NCBI GenBank assembly: GCA_035510695.1
Contig: DATKGO010000019.1
Location: 1 to 26,375 of the forward strand
Direction: 5' to 3'
DNA from: DAIDHK01 sp035510695
Lineage (GTDB): Bacteria; Patescibacteriota; Microgenomatia; Levybacterales; UBA12049
DNA length: 26,375 bases
This document shows positions 20,812-26,375 of the stretch, one piece after another (position 1 is the stretch's first letter; the number at the start of each line of letters is the position of its first letter). Below the pieces are notes generated by a model, which ran no database searches, was not told where the DNA came from, and saw nothing but the letters and a program-made list of their open reading frames with translations. The position numbers and the translations under genes are program-made.

Positions 20812-21360
20812 TCATAAATCTTTTTTGTTCGGTATTTTGTAAACATAAATCTTCTCTTTCTTATCTTCCGTAATCAATGGTAAATAATCAATTGGATAAC
20901 GGTAGCTGATAATTCGCGTGCCAGGTTTAAGTTCTCTTAAAAATTTTTCCTGCAAAAGTTTAATTGTTTTAGGAATTAAATAAAAAAATATCACCGTAGC
21001 TTCTGTAATATCTTTTTTAAAAAAACTTTGTTTGTAAATTTTTATTTTCTCTTCTAAACCGGCAAACTTAATTAAAAAGTATGACGTGTAAACTCTCAAC
21101 GGGTCTATTTCAACACCTACTCCAGTTGCGCCAAATTCCTGGGCTGCAATCATTAAAACTGTTCCTGTACCTGAACCCAAATCATAAACAACATCTTTAT
21201 TCGTTATTTTCGCCATTTTACACAGAATACGCGCTGCCTTTTTATTGGTCGTCCACCAGGGAGACCATGGACAGTCAGGTGGCCAAAACCAGGAAAGTAA
21301 ATAAAGAAGAATAAAAACAGCCAGTAGAAGTATTATCTGGACAATCCAAAACAGATCCAT
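20812..21360 (-). CDS. Membrane-anchored class I SAM-dependent methyltransferase, FAM173/ANTKMT-like
   Basis: The 182 residues begin with a transmembrane helix (about 3-24), a Trp/Pro-rich WPPDCPWSPWW linker (26-36), and then a compact Rossmann methyltransferase: motif I VVYDLGSGTGTVLM at 57-70, acidic residue in GVEIDP (82-87), and IFFYLIPKTIKLLQEKFLRELKPGTRIISYRYPI (about 124-157). The layout and the LIPK...L..ELKPGTR.IS.R.P segment resemble the eukaryotic FAM173 lysine methyltransferases, which modify membrane transport proteins such as ANT and the ATP synthase c subunit. A lysine of a small membrane protein is thus a plausible substrate, but this is inference. The promoter at 21367-21395 makes the ATG the predicted first base of the mRNA. 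Confidence 0.7.
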   Translation of the reverse strand: MDLFWIVQIILLLAVFILLYLLSWFWPPDCPWSPWWTTNKKAARILCKMAKITNKDVVYDLGSGTGTVLMIAAQEFGATGVGVEIDPLRVYTSYFLIKFAGLEEKIKIYKQSFFKKDITEATVIFFYLIPKTIKLLQEKFLRELKPGTRIISYRYPIDYLPLITEDKKEKIYVYKIPNKKDL

Positions 21361-21366
21361 GGATAT

Positions 21367-21395
21367 ATACTAAAGACTAAAAATTTAGTTAGCAA
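21367..21395 (-). promoter_or_regulatory. Leaderless promoter of the methyltransferase gene
   Basis: TTGCTA (21395-21390), 17 bases, TAGTAT (21372-21367), then six bases to the ATG at 21360, so +1 is predicted to be the A of ATG. Confidence 0.6.
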
Positions 21396-21412
21396 GTATT
21401 ATTGTAGAAATT

Positions 21413-21976
21413 TTATGCTGCATTTTTCTCTGAATCTGCAGAAGAGGAAACAATATTCGGAGTAAGTCCAAATTCTCTTTTATTTCCTTCTATCGCATCT
21501 ATTTTTACATCCGGAGGATTATCGCCTTGAACAATTTTCGATATTTTCTCTTTAAAATGTTTTTCATTTGCCCTTCTCATCCTTAATAATTCTGCCGCAA
21601 TTGCCTGTGCTCTGGAGTCTATTACCTTTTGCCCAGCATCCTCGGGATTAGAAGGAATTGCTTTAGTTGATGCATCAGCCGCAGTTAAAGCCTGTCTTAT
21701 AGTTGCCTTTTGATTTTCTATTTGAGTTGATCTTGTTTGTTCTGCTTGTTCTTTTACTTCTGTAATCTTACTACTTAGTCCAGGCAGGCTTGAAATACTG
21801 GAAACTTGATCTCTTTGCTGTTGTATTTTCAACGCGGATTCTGCAGCAGCTTGAGCTTCTGCTTCCTGCTTCAATCTGGCTTCTGCTGCAATTTGCTCGG
21901 GAGTTTTACCAAGGTTATAAAGTTTGGCTGCAGTTTTTTGCATGCCTGTTTCCGGTGAGGATATATTATCTGCCAT
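21413..21976 (-). CDS. Hypothetical cytoplasmic coiled-coil protein
   Basis: Not recognised. The 187 residues from MADNISSPETG are rich in Ala, Glu, Gln, Lys and Arg, with no membrane segment and no Cys. Residues about 27-55 (EARLKQEAEAQAAAESALKIQQQRDQ) and 65-95 (KITEVKEQAEQTRSTQIENQ) look helical and coiled-coil forming; the C-terminal third is also helix-rich (SRAQAIAAELLRMRRANEKHFKEKISKI). The frame is open further upstream to 22255, but that part overlaps the divergent deacetylase gene and its promoter. I chose the ATG at 21976, which is exactly where the promoter at 21983-22011 predicts transcription to begin. It is shared by no recognisable operon. Confidence 0.6.
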   Translation of the reverse strand: MADNISSPETGMQKTAAKLYNLGKTPEQIAAEARLKQEAEAQAAAESALKIQQQRDQVSSISSLPGLSSKITEVKEQAEQTRSTQIENQKATIRQALTAADASTKAIPSNPEDAGQKVIDSRAQAIAAELLRMRRANEKHFKEKISKIVQGDNPPDVKIDAIEGNKREFGLTPNIVSSSADSEKNAA

Positions 21977-21982
21977 CGCTTT

Positions 21983-22011
21983 ATCTTCTGATATTATGTA
22001 TTTCTTGTCAA
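21983..22011 (-). promoter_or_regulatory. Leaderless promoter of the coiled-coil protein gene
   Basis: A perfect TTGACA (22011-22006), 17 bases, GAAGAT (21988-21983), then six bases to the ATG at 21976. The -10 box is weak, but spacing and -35 box are ideal. Confidence 0.55.
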
Positions 22012-22015
22012 GGAC

Positions 22016-22044
22016 TTGACGAACTATAGTATGCCTGAAATAAT
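22016..22044 (+). promoter_or_regulatory. Promoter of the polysaccharide deacetylase gene
   Basis: TTGACG (22016-22021), 17 bases, AATAAT (22039-22044); predicted start near 22051, five bases before the ATG. Its -35 box lies only four bases from that of the divergent promoter (TGTCAA GGAC TTGACG), so the two polymerases would compete. Confidence 0.6.
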
Positions 22045-22050
22045 GGCATA
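22030..22050 (+). promoter_or_regulatory. Possible operator dyad over the deacetylase -10 box
   Basis: A perfect inverted repeat TATGCC, 9 bases, GGCATA brackets the -10 box at 22039-22044. The position suits a repressor site. A 6-bp dyad can occur by chance, so support is modest. Confidence 0.35.
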
Positions 22051-22055
22051 GCCTT

Positions 22056-22949
22056 ATGAAAAGTAAAAAAGTCAGCAATTCTAATCCTTTAGTTTCTGTC
22101 CTTATAATAACTTGCATTTTAGGTTTTATTCTCCTTTTTACTGTTTTTCTTATCAAAAACTCAAGAGATTTCTCAAATGCACAAGCAGCAACAATAGCTA
22201 ACTCGTCAATCATAACCGGAGAAAACCAACCACAGCCGGATATCAATGAACCCAATGATCATGTTATTTTGCATGGTTCAAGAGACAAAAAACAAATCGC
22301 TTTGACCTTTGATGCCGACATGACTGCATATATGAGACAGCAAGTGGAATTGCATAATTATCCAACCTCTATTAATTATTCTATTATTCAAATTCTCGAA
22401 CAAACCCATACTAAAGCGACAATTTTCTTAACCGGTATGTGGGCAGAGATGTACCCCGTTGAGACCAAGACTCTGGCAGATAATTCACTTTTTGAAATCG
22501 GCAGCCATTCTTACTCTCACCAATCATTCAGCGGATATTGTTACGGTTTGGGAGAATTACCGAAAAATGAAGTTGAAAAAGAAATAGGGTATACGGAAGG
22601 ACTATTGGAACAAATTGCCGGAGTAAAAGTGCAATTCTTCCGTTTTCCCGGCGGCTGTTATGATGCCAGTTCTGTTCAAATGGTAAACGCGGCAGGGGAG
22701 CAGGTAGTACACTGGGATGTCGTCGGCGATGACGGATTTAATAATGATACGCAATCAATAATTCAAAATGTTATAACTCATGTGCAAAACGGTTCAATCA
22801 TCGTTTTACATTTCAACGGTCCACCGACAGCTCCTATGACTGCCGATGCTTTACCGACAATTATTCAACAACTGAAAGCCAAAGGATATGAATTTGTGAA
22901 GGTAAATGAATTACTCGGAATGCCTGAGGAAGTTAGAACAAATAACTAA
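22056..22949 (+). CDS. Exported polysaccharide deacetylase (NodB domain, carbohydrate esterase 4)
   Basis: CE4 enzymes remove N-acetyl groups from peptidoglycan or other glycans in a metal-dependent way. After a basic N-terminus and a transmembrane anchor (about 12-33) the NodB domain starts near residue 78. Motif 1 reads ALTFDADM (82-89), with an Ala between the two Asp residues where TFDDGP is usual; motif 2 is SHSYSH with both metal histidines; motif 3 is FRFPGG; motif 4/5 is IVLHFN. The domain is complete to VKVNELLG near the C-terminus. Peptidoglycan deacetylation protects walls against lysozyme-type enzymes; the true substrate is unknown. It is transcribed away from the coiled-coil gene and convergent with a small unknown gene six bases away. 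Confidence 0.88.
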   Translation: MKSKKVSNSNPLVSVLIITCILGFILLFTVFLIKNSRDFSNAQAATIANSSIITGENQPQPDINEPNDHVILHGSRDKKQIALTFDADMTAYMRQQVELHNYPTSINYSIIQILEQTHTKATIFLTGMWAEMYPVETKTLADNSLFEIGSHSYSHQSFSGYCYGLGELPKNEVEKEIGYTEGLLEQIAGVKVQFFRFPGGCYDASSVQMVNAAGEQVVHWDVVGDDGFNNDTQSIIQNVITHVQNGSIIVLHFNGPPTAPMTADALPTIIQQLKAKGYEFVKVNELLGMPEEVRTNN

Positions 22950-22955
22950 AGCTTA

Positions 22956-23186
22956 TTAAGATTGTCCACTAGACAAATTTTGTTTACGATTTAACAATTC
23001 GTTTAATCTGGTCTGAATACCTGAATCAAGTTCTCTGGGATTAGTAACTGAATTTTGTATACTTTGAACTCTTTCGCCTTCTAAAGAGAATGCTTTTTCT
23101 CCTGGTCTTAGATCTATTGACTCTTCTGTTGCTTTCACAATATTATAACGCCCGTCATGTGTTAATTCTTGTTCTGGTGTTGACAT
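22956..23186 (-). CDS. Small hypothetical protein
   Basis: Not recognised. From the ATG at 23186 (MSTPEQELTHDGRYN) it has 76 residues, polar and mildly acidic, with no membrane segment and a probable helix near the C-terminus (QTRLNELLNRKQN). A TTG two codons earlier would also be in frame, but a TAGAAT box at 23201-23196 puts the predicted mRNA start near 23189, favouring the ATG. It follows the RNase H gene on the same strand by 27 bases and is convergent with the deacetylase gene. Confidence 0.5.
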   Translation of the reverse strand: MSTPEQELTHDGRYNIVKATEESIDLRPGEKAFSLEGERVQSIQNSVTNPRELDSGIQTRLNELLNRKQNLSSGQS

Positions 23187-23213
23187 AATCAAAATATTCT
23201 ACCGTTTTTGAGC

Positions 23214-23852
23214 CTATTTCGCCACAACTAAGCCGTTTGCCAATCTGTCTACCCGCTCGTTATTCACTTCTCCACTGTGCCCGGCGACTTTCACATATTG
23301 CACTATTAGCTGCTTCTCTTCAATTAAATCAAGAATCTTTTTAAATATATCCTGATTGGCTTTTATTTTTTCAAAAGTTTTCTGCAGATTATGAATCGTA
23401 ATCTGGCTGTCGGAATAAATTCTTATACTCTTATAACCTTGCTTCACTGCCCACTTTAATGCCTGATAAACCGCCAGTGCCTCAGCTATATTATTGGTTT
23501 GTTTCCCTTTCACTAATCCTGCCTCTTCATAAACTCCCGAGGCAAATGCCCAGGCAGCTTTGGCTTTTGGATTGCCGTTATTCGTACACGCTCCGTCTGT
23601 CCAAATCTCAACATCAACTTTTCTGTCTTTTCCGTGACCTTGCCTGCCGGCAGGCAGGAAATGTGAATCCAAAGCAAACAGAGTGGGGGATTCGTCAACC
23701 GAATTTATAACCTTAAACTTTTCATCATGATATATCCGTTTACAATTCGGACAAAAATAATAGGCAGTATAATAATAAGCTTTGCTAAGCTGTGAGGCTT
23801 TCCTTTGTGTTGGTTTAATTATTAATGCTGTCCCGCAATGTCTACAGGTCAT
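23214..23852 (-). CDS. RNase HI with an N-terminal zinc ribbon and a repeat-derived linker
   Basis: RNase HI cuts the RNA strand of RNA-DNA hybrids. The C-terminal domain (about 79-212) has the full active site: Asp86 in TDGAC, Glu124 in NNIAEALAVYQAL, Asp148 in IYSDSQ, His192 in AGHSGE and Asp202 in NERVDRLAN. The N-terminal part holds two CxxC pairs (CRHC at 3-6, CPNC at 34-37) that look like a zinc ribbon, an unusual partner in place of the hybrid-binding domain seen in some RNases H. Between them the linker contains HFLPAGRQGHG (64-74), the translation of a GC-rich palindrome that also lies between genes at 6943-6967. No Shine-Dalgarno sequence. Confidence 0.85.
   Translation of the reverse strand: MTCRHCGTALIIKPTQRKASQLSKAYYYTAYYFCPNCKRIYHDEKFKVINSVDESPTLFALDSHFLPAGRQGHGKDRKVDVEIWTDGACTNNGNPKAKAAWAFASGVYEEAGLVKGKQTNNIAEALAVYQALKWAVKQGYKSIRIYSDSQITIHNLQKTFEKIKANQDIFKKILDLIEEKQLIVQYVKVAGHSGEVNNERVDRLANGLVVAK
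23636..23660 (-). repeat. In-frame GC-rich palindrome inside the RNase H gene
   Basis: A 25-base stretch centred on GCCTGCCGGCAGGC is identical to 6943-6967. On the coding strand it is read FLPAGRQG. It sits in the linker between zinc ribbon and catalytic domain, where extra residues should be harmless. Confidence 0.85.
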
Positions 23853-23991
23853 AAATTTTTAATTTCAAATTATTAATTTTTAATCAAATCCAAATATCTA
23901 ATTATTTATTCGAAATTTTATCATTTAATAATTCATTAAAAATTAGAAATTAAGAATTAAGAATTAAGAATTAAGAATTAAGAATTAAGAA
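23853..23991. repeat. AT-rich foldback with a perfect 7-base tandem array
   Basis: The 139 bases between RNase H and clpB hold AATTTTTAATTTC on the left and its near complement AAAATTAGAAATTAA on the right. The right side continues as six perfect copies of AATTAAG (23948-23989). The clpB stop codon directly follows the array. No gene is seen here. The array unit is that of the altered copy inside rplD. Confidence 0.75.
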
Positions 23992-26139
23992 TTATATAAT
24001 GATTCTTCCGTCTTCCACTTTCGGTTTAATTATATCACCAGGTTTTATATTCCCATCAAGTATCTTTTCGGCAATTTCATCAACCAGTTTTTCCTCAATT
24101 AAGCGGCGCAGTGGTCTGGCACCAAAAACCGGATCATAACCGTTTTCGGCAAAATACATAGCCAAATCATCATTTACTTTCAGATCAATATCATTCTCAT
24201 TCATCCGAAGTCTTACCAATTCAAGCTGTTTTTGCGCAATCTGCAAAATATCCTTTGCGCTTAAAGCATTATATATCACCACAGCGTCCAAACGATTTAG
24301 TAATTCAGGTCTAAACTGCAACTTCAACGCTTCCCAAACCTTCTCGTCCAATTCTTTCTTACTACCATCAATTGCATCTGAAATCATATCACTGGCAATA
24401 TTGCTCGTCATAATAATAATTGTGTTACGAAAATCCACAGTTACGCCTTTTCCATCGGTCAAGCGCCCCTCGTCAAACAACTGCAAAAAAATATTAAAAA
24501 CCTGCGGATGCGCTTTCTCAATTTCATCAAATAGAATTACAGAATAAGACTTACGCCGAATTGCTTCGGTTAATTGTCCTCCTTCGTCATAACCCACATA
24601 TCCGGGAGGTGCGCCAATCAGACGAGCAACCGAATGCGGCTCTGAATATTCCGTCATATCAATCCGAATCAACGCGTGTTCATCATTAAATAATTGCTGC
24701 GCCAAAGCCTTGACAGTTTCTGTTTTCCCAACTCCGGTCGGACCTAAAAATAAAAATGTGCCAATGGGTTTATTTTTCTCACCTAAACCCGAGCGGGAAC
24801 GCTTAATTGCCCGCGAAATTACGTCGATCGCCTTGTCCTGACCAATAATTTTTTCCTTCAAATCCCGATCCAAATTGGCAATTCTCTCAGCTTCCGCTGC
24901 CAACATGCGATTAACGGGGATACCTGTCCAACGGCTTACAACTCTAGCAATATCATCCTCGTCTACTTCTACCCGTAAAACCCGATTCTCCTGAGGAATT
25001 GCTTCCCAAGTAGACATCATTTCATTCAATTTTTTCTCCAATTCAGGAATCTTCCCGTATTTTATTTCCGCTGCTTTTTGCAAATCAATATCACGTTCCG
25101 CAATATCTAATTCCGCACGCAGCGCATCAATTTTTGCCCGGATAGTTTGAATTTTCTGAATTAAATCTTTTTGTTCTATCCAATGTTTTTCAATTCCGGC
25201 AGCTTTCTCTTTTAATGTTACTAGTTCTTTTTCCTGTTGTGCCTTTCTGGCTTTGGCAATCTCCGTTTTCTCCTTTTTCAAAGCTGCCAACTCAATCTCA
25301 ATTTCCGTCTTCTTACGTCTCAAACTATCAAGTTCCGCCGGCATAGATTCTGTCTCAATCTTTATAGCCGCGGCTGCTTCATCAATTAAATCAATTGCCT
25401 TATCCGGAAGAAAACGCTGGGGGATATACTGAGCCGATAATTTTACCGCCGCAATAAGCGCATTATCGGTAATTCTGATACCGTGATGAAGTTCATATTT
25501 TCCCTTAATGCCGCGTAAAATCGAAATAGCATCGGGTAGGGAGGGTTCATCAACTAAAACCGGCTGGAAGCGGCGGGCGAGAGCCGGGTCTTTTTCAATA
25601 TATTTTCGGTATTCCGTAACCGTAGTCGCTCCTATCAGACGTAAAGTTCCGCGCGATAGGGAAGGCTTAAGTATATTTGCGGCATCTGCTGATCCTTCTG
25701 CGCTGCCTCCGCCAATTAATGTGTGTAATTCATCAATAAAAATAATATATTTGCCTGAAGAATCTTCAACTGCCTTAATAACTCCTTTCAAACGCTCTTC
25801 AAAATCTCCACGAAATTTGGCACCTGCCAAAAGCTGTGAAAAGTCGAGTACTAATAGCTCCTTTTCACGCAATGTCGTCGGTACAGAATTATCCACAATT
25901 TTTTGCGCCAAACCTTCAACAATTGCCGTTTTACCTACTCCCGGATCTCCAATCAAAACCGGATTATTTTTGGTTCGTCTTGATAAAATCTCCATGACTC
26001 TTCGTATTTCTCCTTCACGCCCAATAACAGGATCAATTAAACCTTTTCGAGCATTATCGGTAAGATTAAATGTAAATTTTTTTAAAGCTACATCTGGAGA
26101 AATAGGCTTAAGAAATTCAGAAATTGGCTGATTATCCAT
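23992..26139 (-). CDS. clpB: ClpB-type disaggregase without the N-terminal domain
   Basis: ClpB is an AAA+ ring that, with DnaK, pulls proteins out of aggregates. The 715 residues hold AAA-1 with Walker A GDPGVGKT (64-71), Walker B IIFIDE (132-137) and pore loop GAKFRGDFE (Phe where Tyr is usual), a long ClpB-type coiled-coil M domain (about 262-385), and AAA-2 with GPTGVGKT (466-473), VILFDE (534-539) and pore loop GYVGYDEGG. No IGF/LGF loop for ClpP is seen. The ~145-residue Clp N domain is missing: the protein starts MDNQPISEFL and enters AAA-1 at about residue 22. The ATG coincides with the predicted transcription start, so no upstream start is possible. It is controlled by a CIRCE-like site over its promoter. 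Confidence 0.95.
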   Translation of the reverse strand: MDNQPISEFLKPISPDVALKKFTFNLTDNARKGLIDPVIGREGEIRRVMEILSRRTKNNPVLIGDPGVGKTAIVEGLAQKIVDNSVPTTLREKELLVLDFSQLLAGAKFRGDFEERLKGVIKAVEDSSGKYIIFIDELHTLIGGGSAEGSADAANILKPSLSRGTLRLIGATTVTEYRKYIEKDPALARRFQPVLVDEPSLPDAISILRGIKGKYELHHGIRITDNALIAAVKLSAQYIPQRFLPDKAIDLIDEAAAAIKIETESMPAELDSLRRKKTEIEIELAALKKEKTEIAKARKAQQEKELVTLKEKAAGIEKHWIEQKDLIQKIQTIRAKIDALRAELDIAERDIDLQKAAEIKYGKIPELEKKLNEMMSTWEAIPQENRVLRVEVDEDDIARVVSRWTGIPVNRMLAAEAERIANLDRDLKEKIIGQDKAIDVISRAIKRSRSGLGEKNKPIGTFLFLGPTGVGKTETVKALAQQLFNDEHALIRIDMTEYSEPHSVARLIGAPPGYVGYDEGGQLTEAIRRKSYSVILFDEIEKAHPQVFNIFLQLFDEGRLTDGKGVTVDFRNTIIIMTSNIASDMISDAIDGSKKELDEKVWEALKLQFRPELLNRLDAVVIYNALSAKDILQIAQKQLELVRLRMNENDIDLKVNDDLAMYFAENGYDPVFGARPLRRLIEEKLVDEIAEKILDGNIKPGDIIKPKVEDGRIII

Positions 26140-26145
26140 ACTGCT

Positions 26146-26174
26146 TTTATAGCATTAGCAGTATACTATGTCAA
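26146..26174 (-). promoter_or_regulatory. Leaderless promoter of clpB
   Basis: TTGACA (26174-26169), 17 bases, TATAAA (26151-26146), then six bases to the ATG at 26139. This is the best promoter in the window and puts +1 on the A of ATG. An 8-bp inverted repeat (ATACTGCT/AGCAGTAT) also brackets the -10 box. Confidence 0.8.
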
Positions 26175-26181
26175 GTGCTAA
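26155..26181. promoter_or_regulatory. CIRCE-like operator (HrcA binding site)
   Basis: TTAGCAGTA, 9 bases, AAGTGCTAA matches the CIRCE consensus TTAGCACTC-N9-GAGTGCTAA at 15 of 18 arm positions, with the exact 9-9-9 spacing. It covers the -35 box of the clpB promoter, so bound HrcA would block transcription until heat stress. The hrcA gene is not in the window. Confidence 0.8.
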
Positions 26182-26282
26182 ATATTGGTTTTCGTATTAT
26201 TTTCATCCCCCACCCCTCCATTCAAACTACAACTAACTACTACTCCATTCTCCTAATTTTGCCTCACAATAATGTCAAAGAG

Positions 26283-26375
26283 CTATTTTAGTTTAAATTT
26301 TTCTTTTGCTTTTTCCCTTGTAAATTGCCAGTTAATTTTACATTCGTTCTGGTTTCTCTTTTTTACCCAGGCTGC
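26283..26375 (-). pseudogene. C-terminal end of a probable transposase (cut by the right edge)
   Basis: A frame enters from the right edge and ends at TAG 26285-26283. Its 30 residues include CKINWQFTREKAKEKFK, which resembles the C-terminus of IS630-type transposases (INWQFT..DAR.KLK). Whether the gene is intact beyond the edge cannot be seen. The 101 bases from 26182 to 26282 hold no gene; no clear terminal inverted repeat was found there. Confidence 0.4.

Noticed and set aside
21977..22255. Upstream extension of the coiled-coil gene frame to 22255
   Set aside because: It overlaps the divergent deacetylase gene by about 200 bases and its promoter; the ATG at 21976 fits the promoter and the change to typical coiled-coil composition.
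23187..23192. TTG at 23192 as start of the small unknown gene
   Set aside because: An ATG two codons later is nearer to the predicted transcription start and is a stronger start codon.
23948..23989. CRISPR-like array
   Set aside because: The copies are 7 bases long and directly adjacent, with no spacers; it is a simple tandem repeat.
25508..26131. Long open frame on the plus strand opposite clpB
   Set aside because: It is a mirror of the conserved clpB coding strand, shows no family features and has no promoter or start context.

Overview
The window looks like a piece of a small, AT-rich bacterial genome of the Candidate Phyla Radiation (Patescibacteria, most like Microgenomates). This assignment is inferred from the mix of traits and was not tested by a search. 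The traits are: few visible Shine-Dalgarno sequences, several start codons placed where transcription should begin, a ClpB without its N-terminal domain, CarS-like and CDP-alcohol transferase lipid genes, a PilN/PilO pair, LCP, FemAB-like and GH18-like envelope proteins, and many short palindromic or tandem repeats, some of them inside genes. No stretch longer than 300 bases lacks a gene, and I saw no tRNA, rRNA or CRISPR array.

Layout. Positions 1-5732, minus strand, hold the tuf-rpsJ-rplC-rplD-rplW-rplB-rpsS-rplV-rpsC string (rpsC runs off the left edge). It has a consensus promoter before tuf and a terminator-like hairpin directly before rplC. Positions 5822-9153 hold an exported GH18-like protein, a CarS/DUF46 membrane protein, a PHP phosphoesterase and a divergent CDP-alcohol phosphatidyltransferase. 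fusA (9279-11414, minus) stands apart from tuf, with its own promoter and a 5' hairpin. Back to back with it is a plus-strand operon of pilN-like, pilO-like, a small membrane protein and a FnIII/Ig surface protein (11554-14490), followed by an FAD oxidoreductase. Then come tpiA-LCP (minus), a UvrD/PcrA helicase and a FemAB-like transferase (plus), a membrane-anchored methyltransferase and a coiled-coil protein (minus), a polysaccharide deacetylase (plus), a small unknown protein and a zinc-ribbon RNase H (minus), and clpB (minus) under a promoter that overlaps a CIRCE operator. The right edge holds the tail of a probable transposase.

How the genes fit together. Translation (ribosomal proteins, EF-Tu, EF-G), protein quality control (ClpB) and envelope building (LCP, FemAB, deacetylase, GH18, lipid head-group enzymes, pilus-like assembly) dominate. 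Two themes cut across the genes. First, repeats that also lie between genes occur in-frame inside at least seven conserved proteins (L3, L4, TpiA, an FAD oxidoreductase, UvrD, FemAB, RNase H). In the heptamer arrays, the units that would put a stop codon in frame are the ones that carry a substitution. Second, five promoters place the predicted transcription start exactly on the start codon, whereas tuf and fusA are predicted to begin with a stem-loop.
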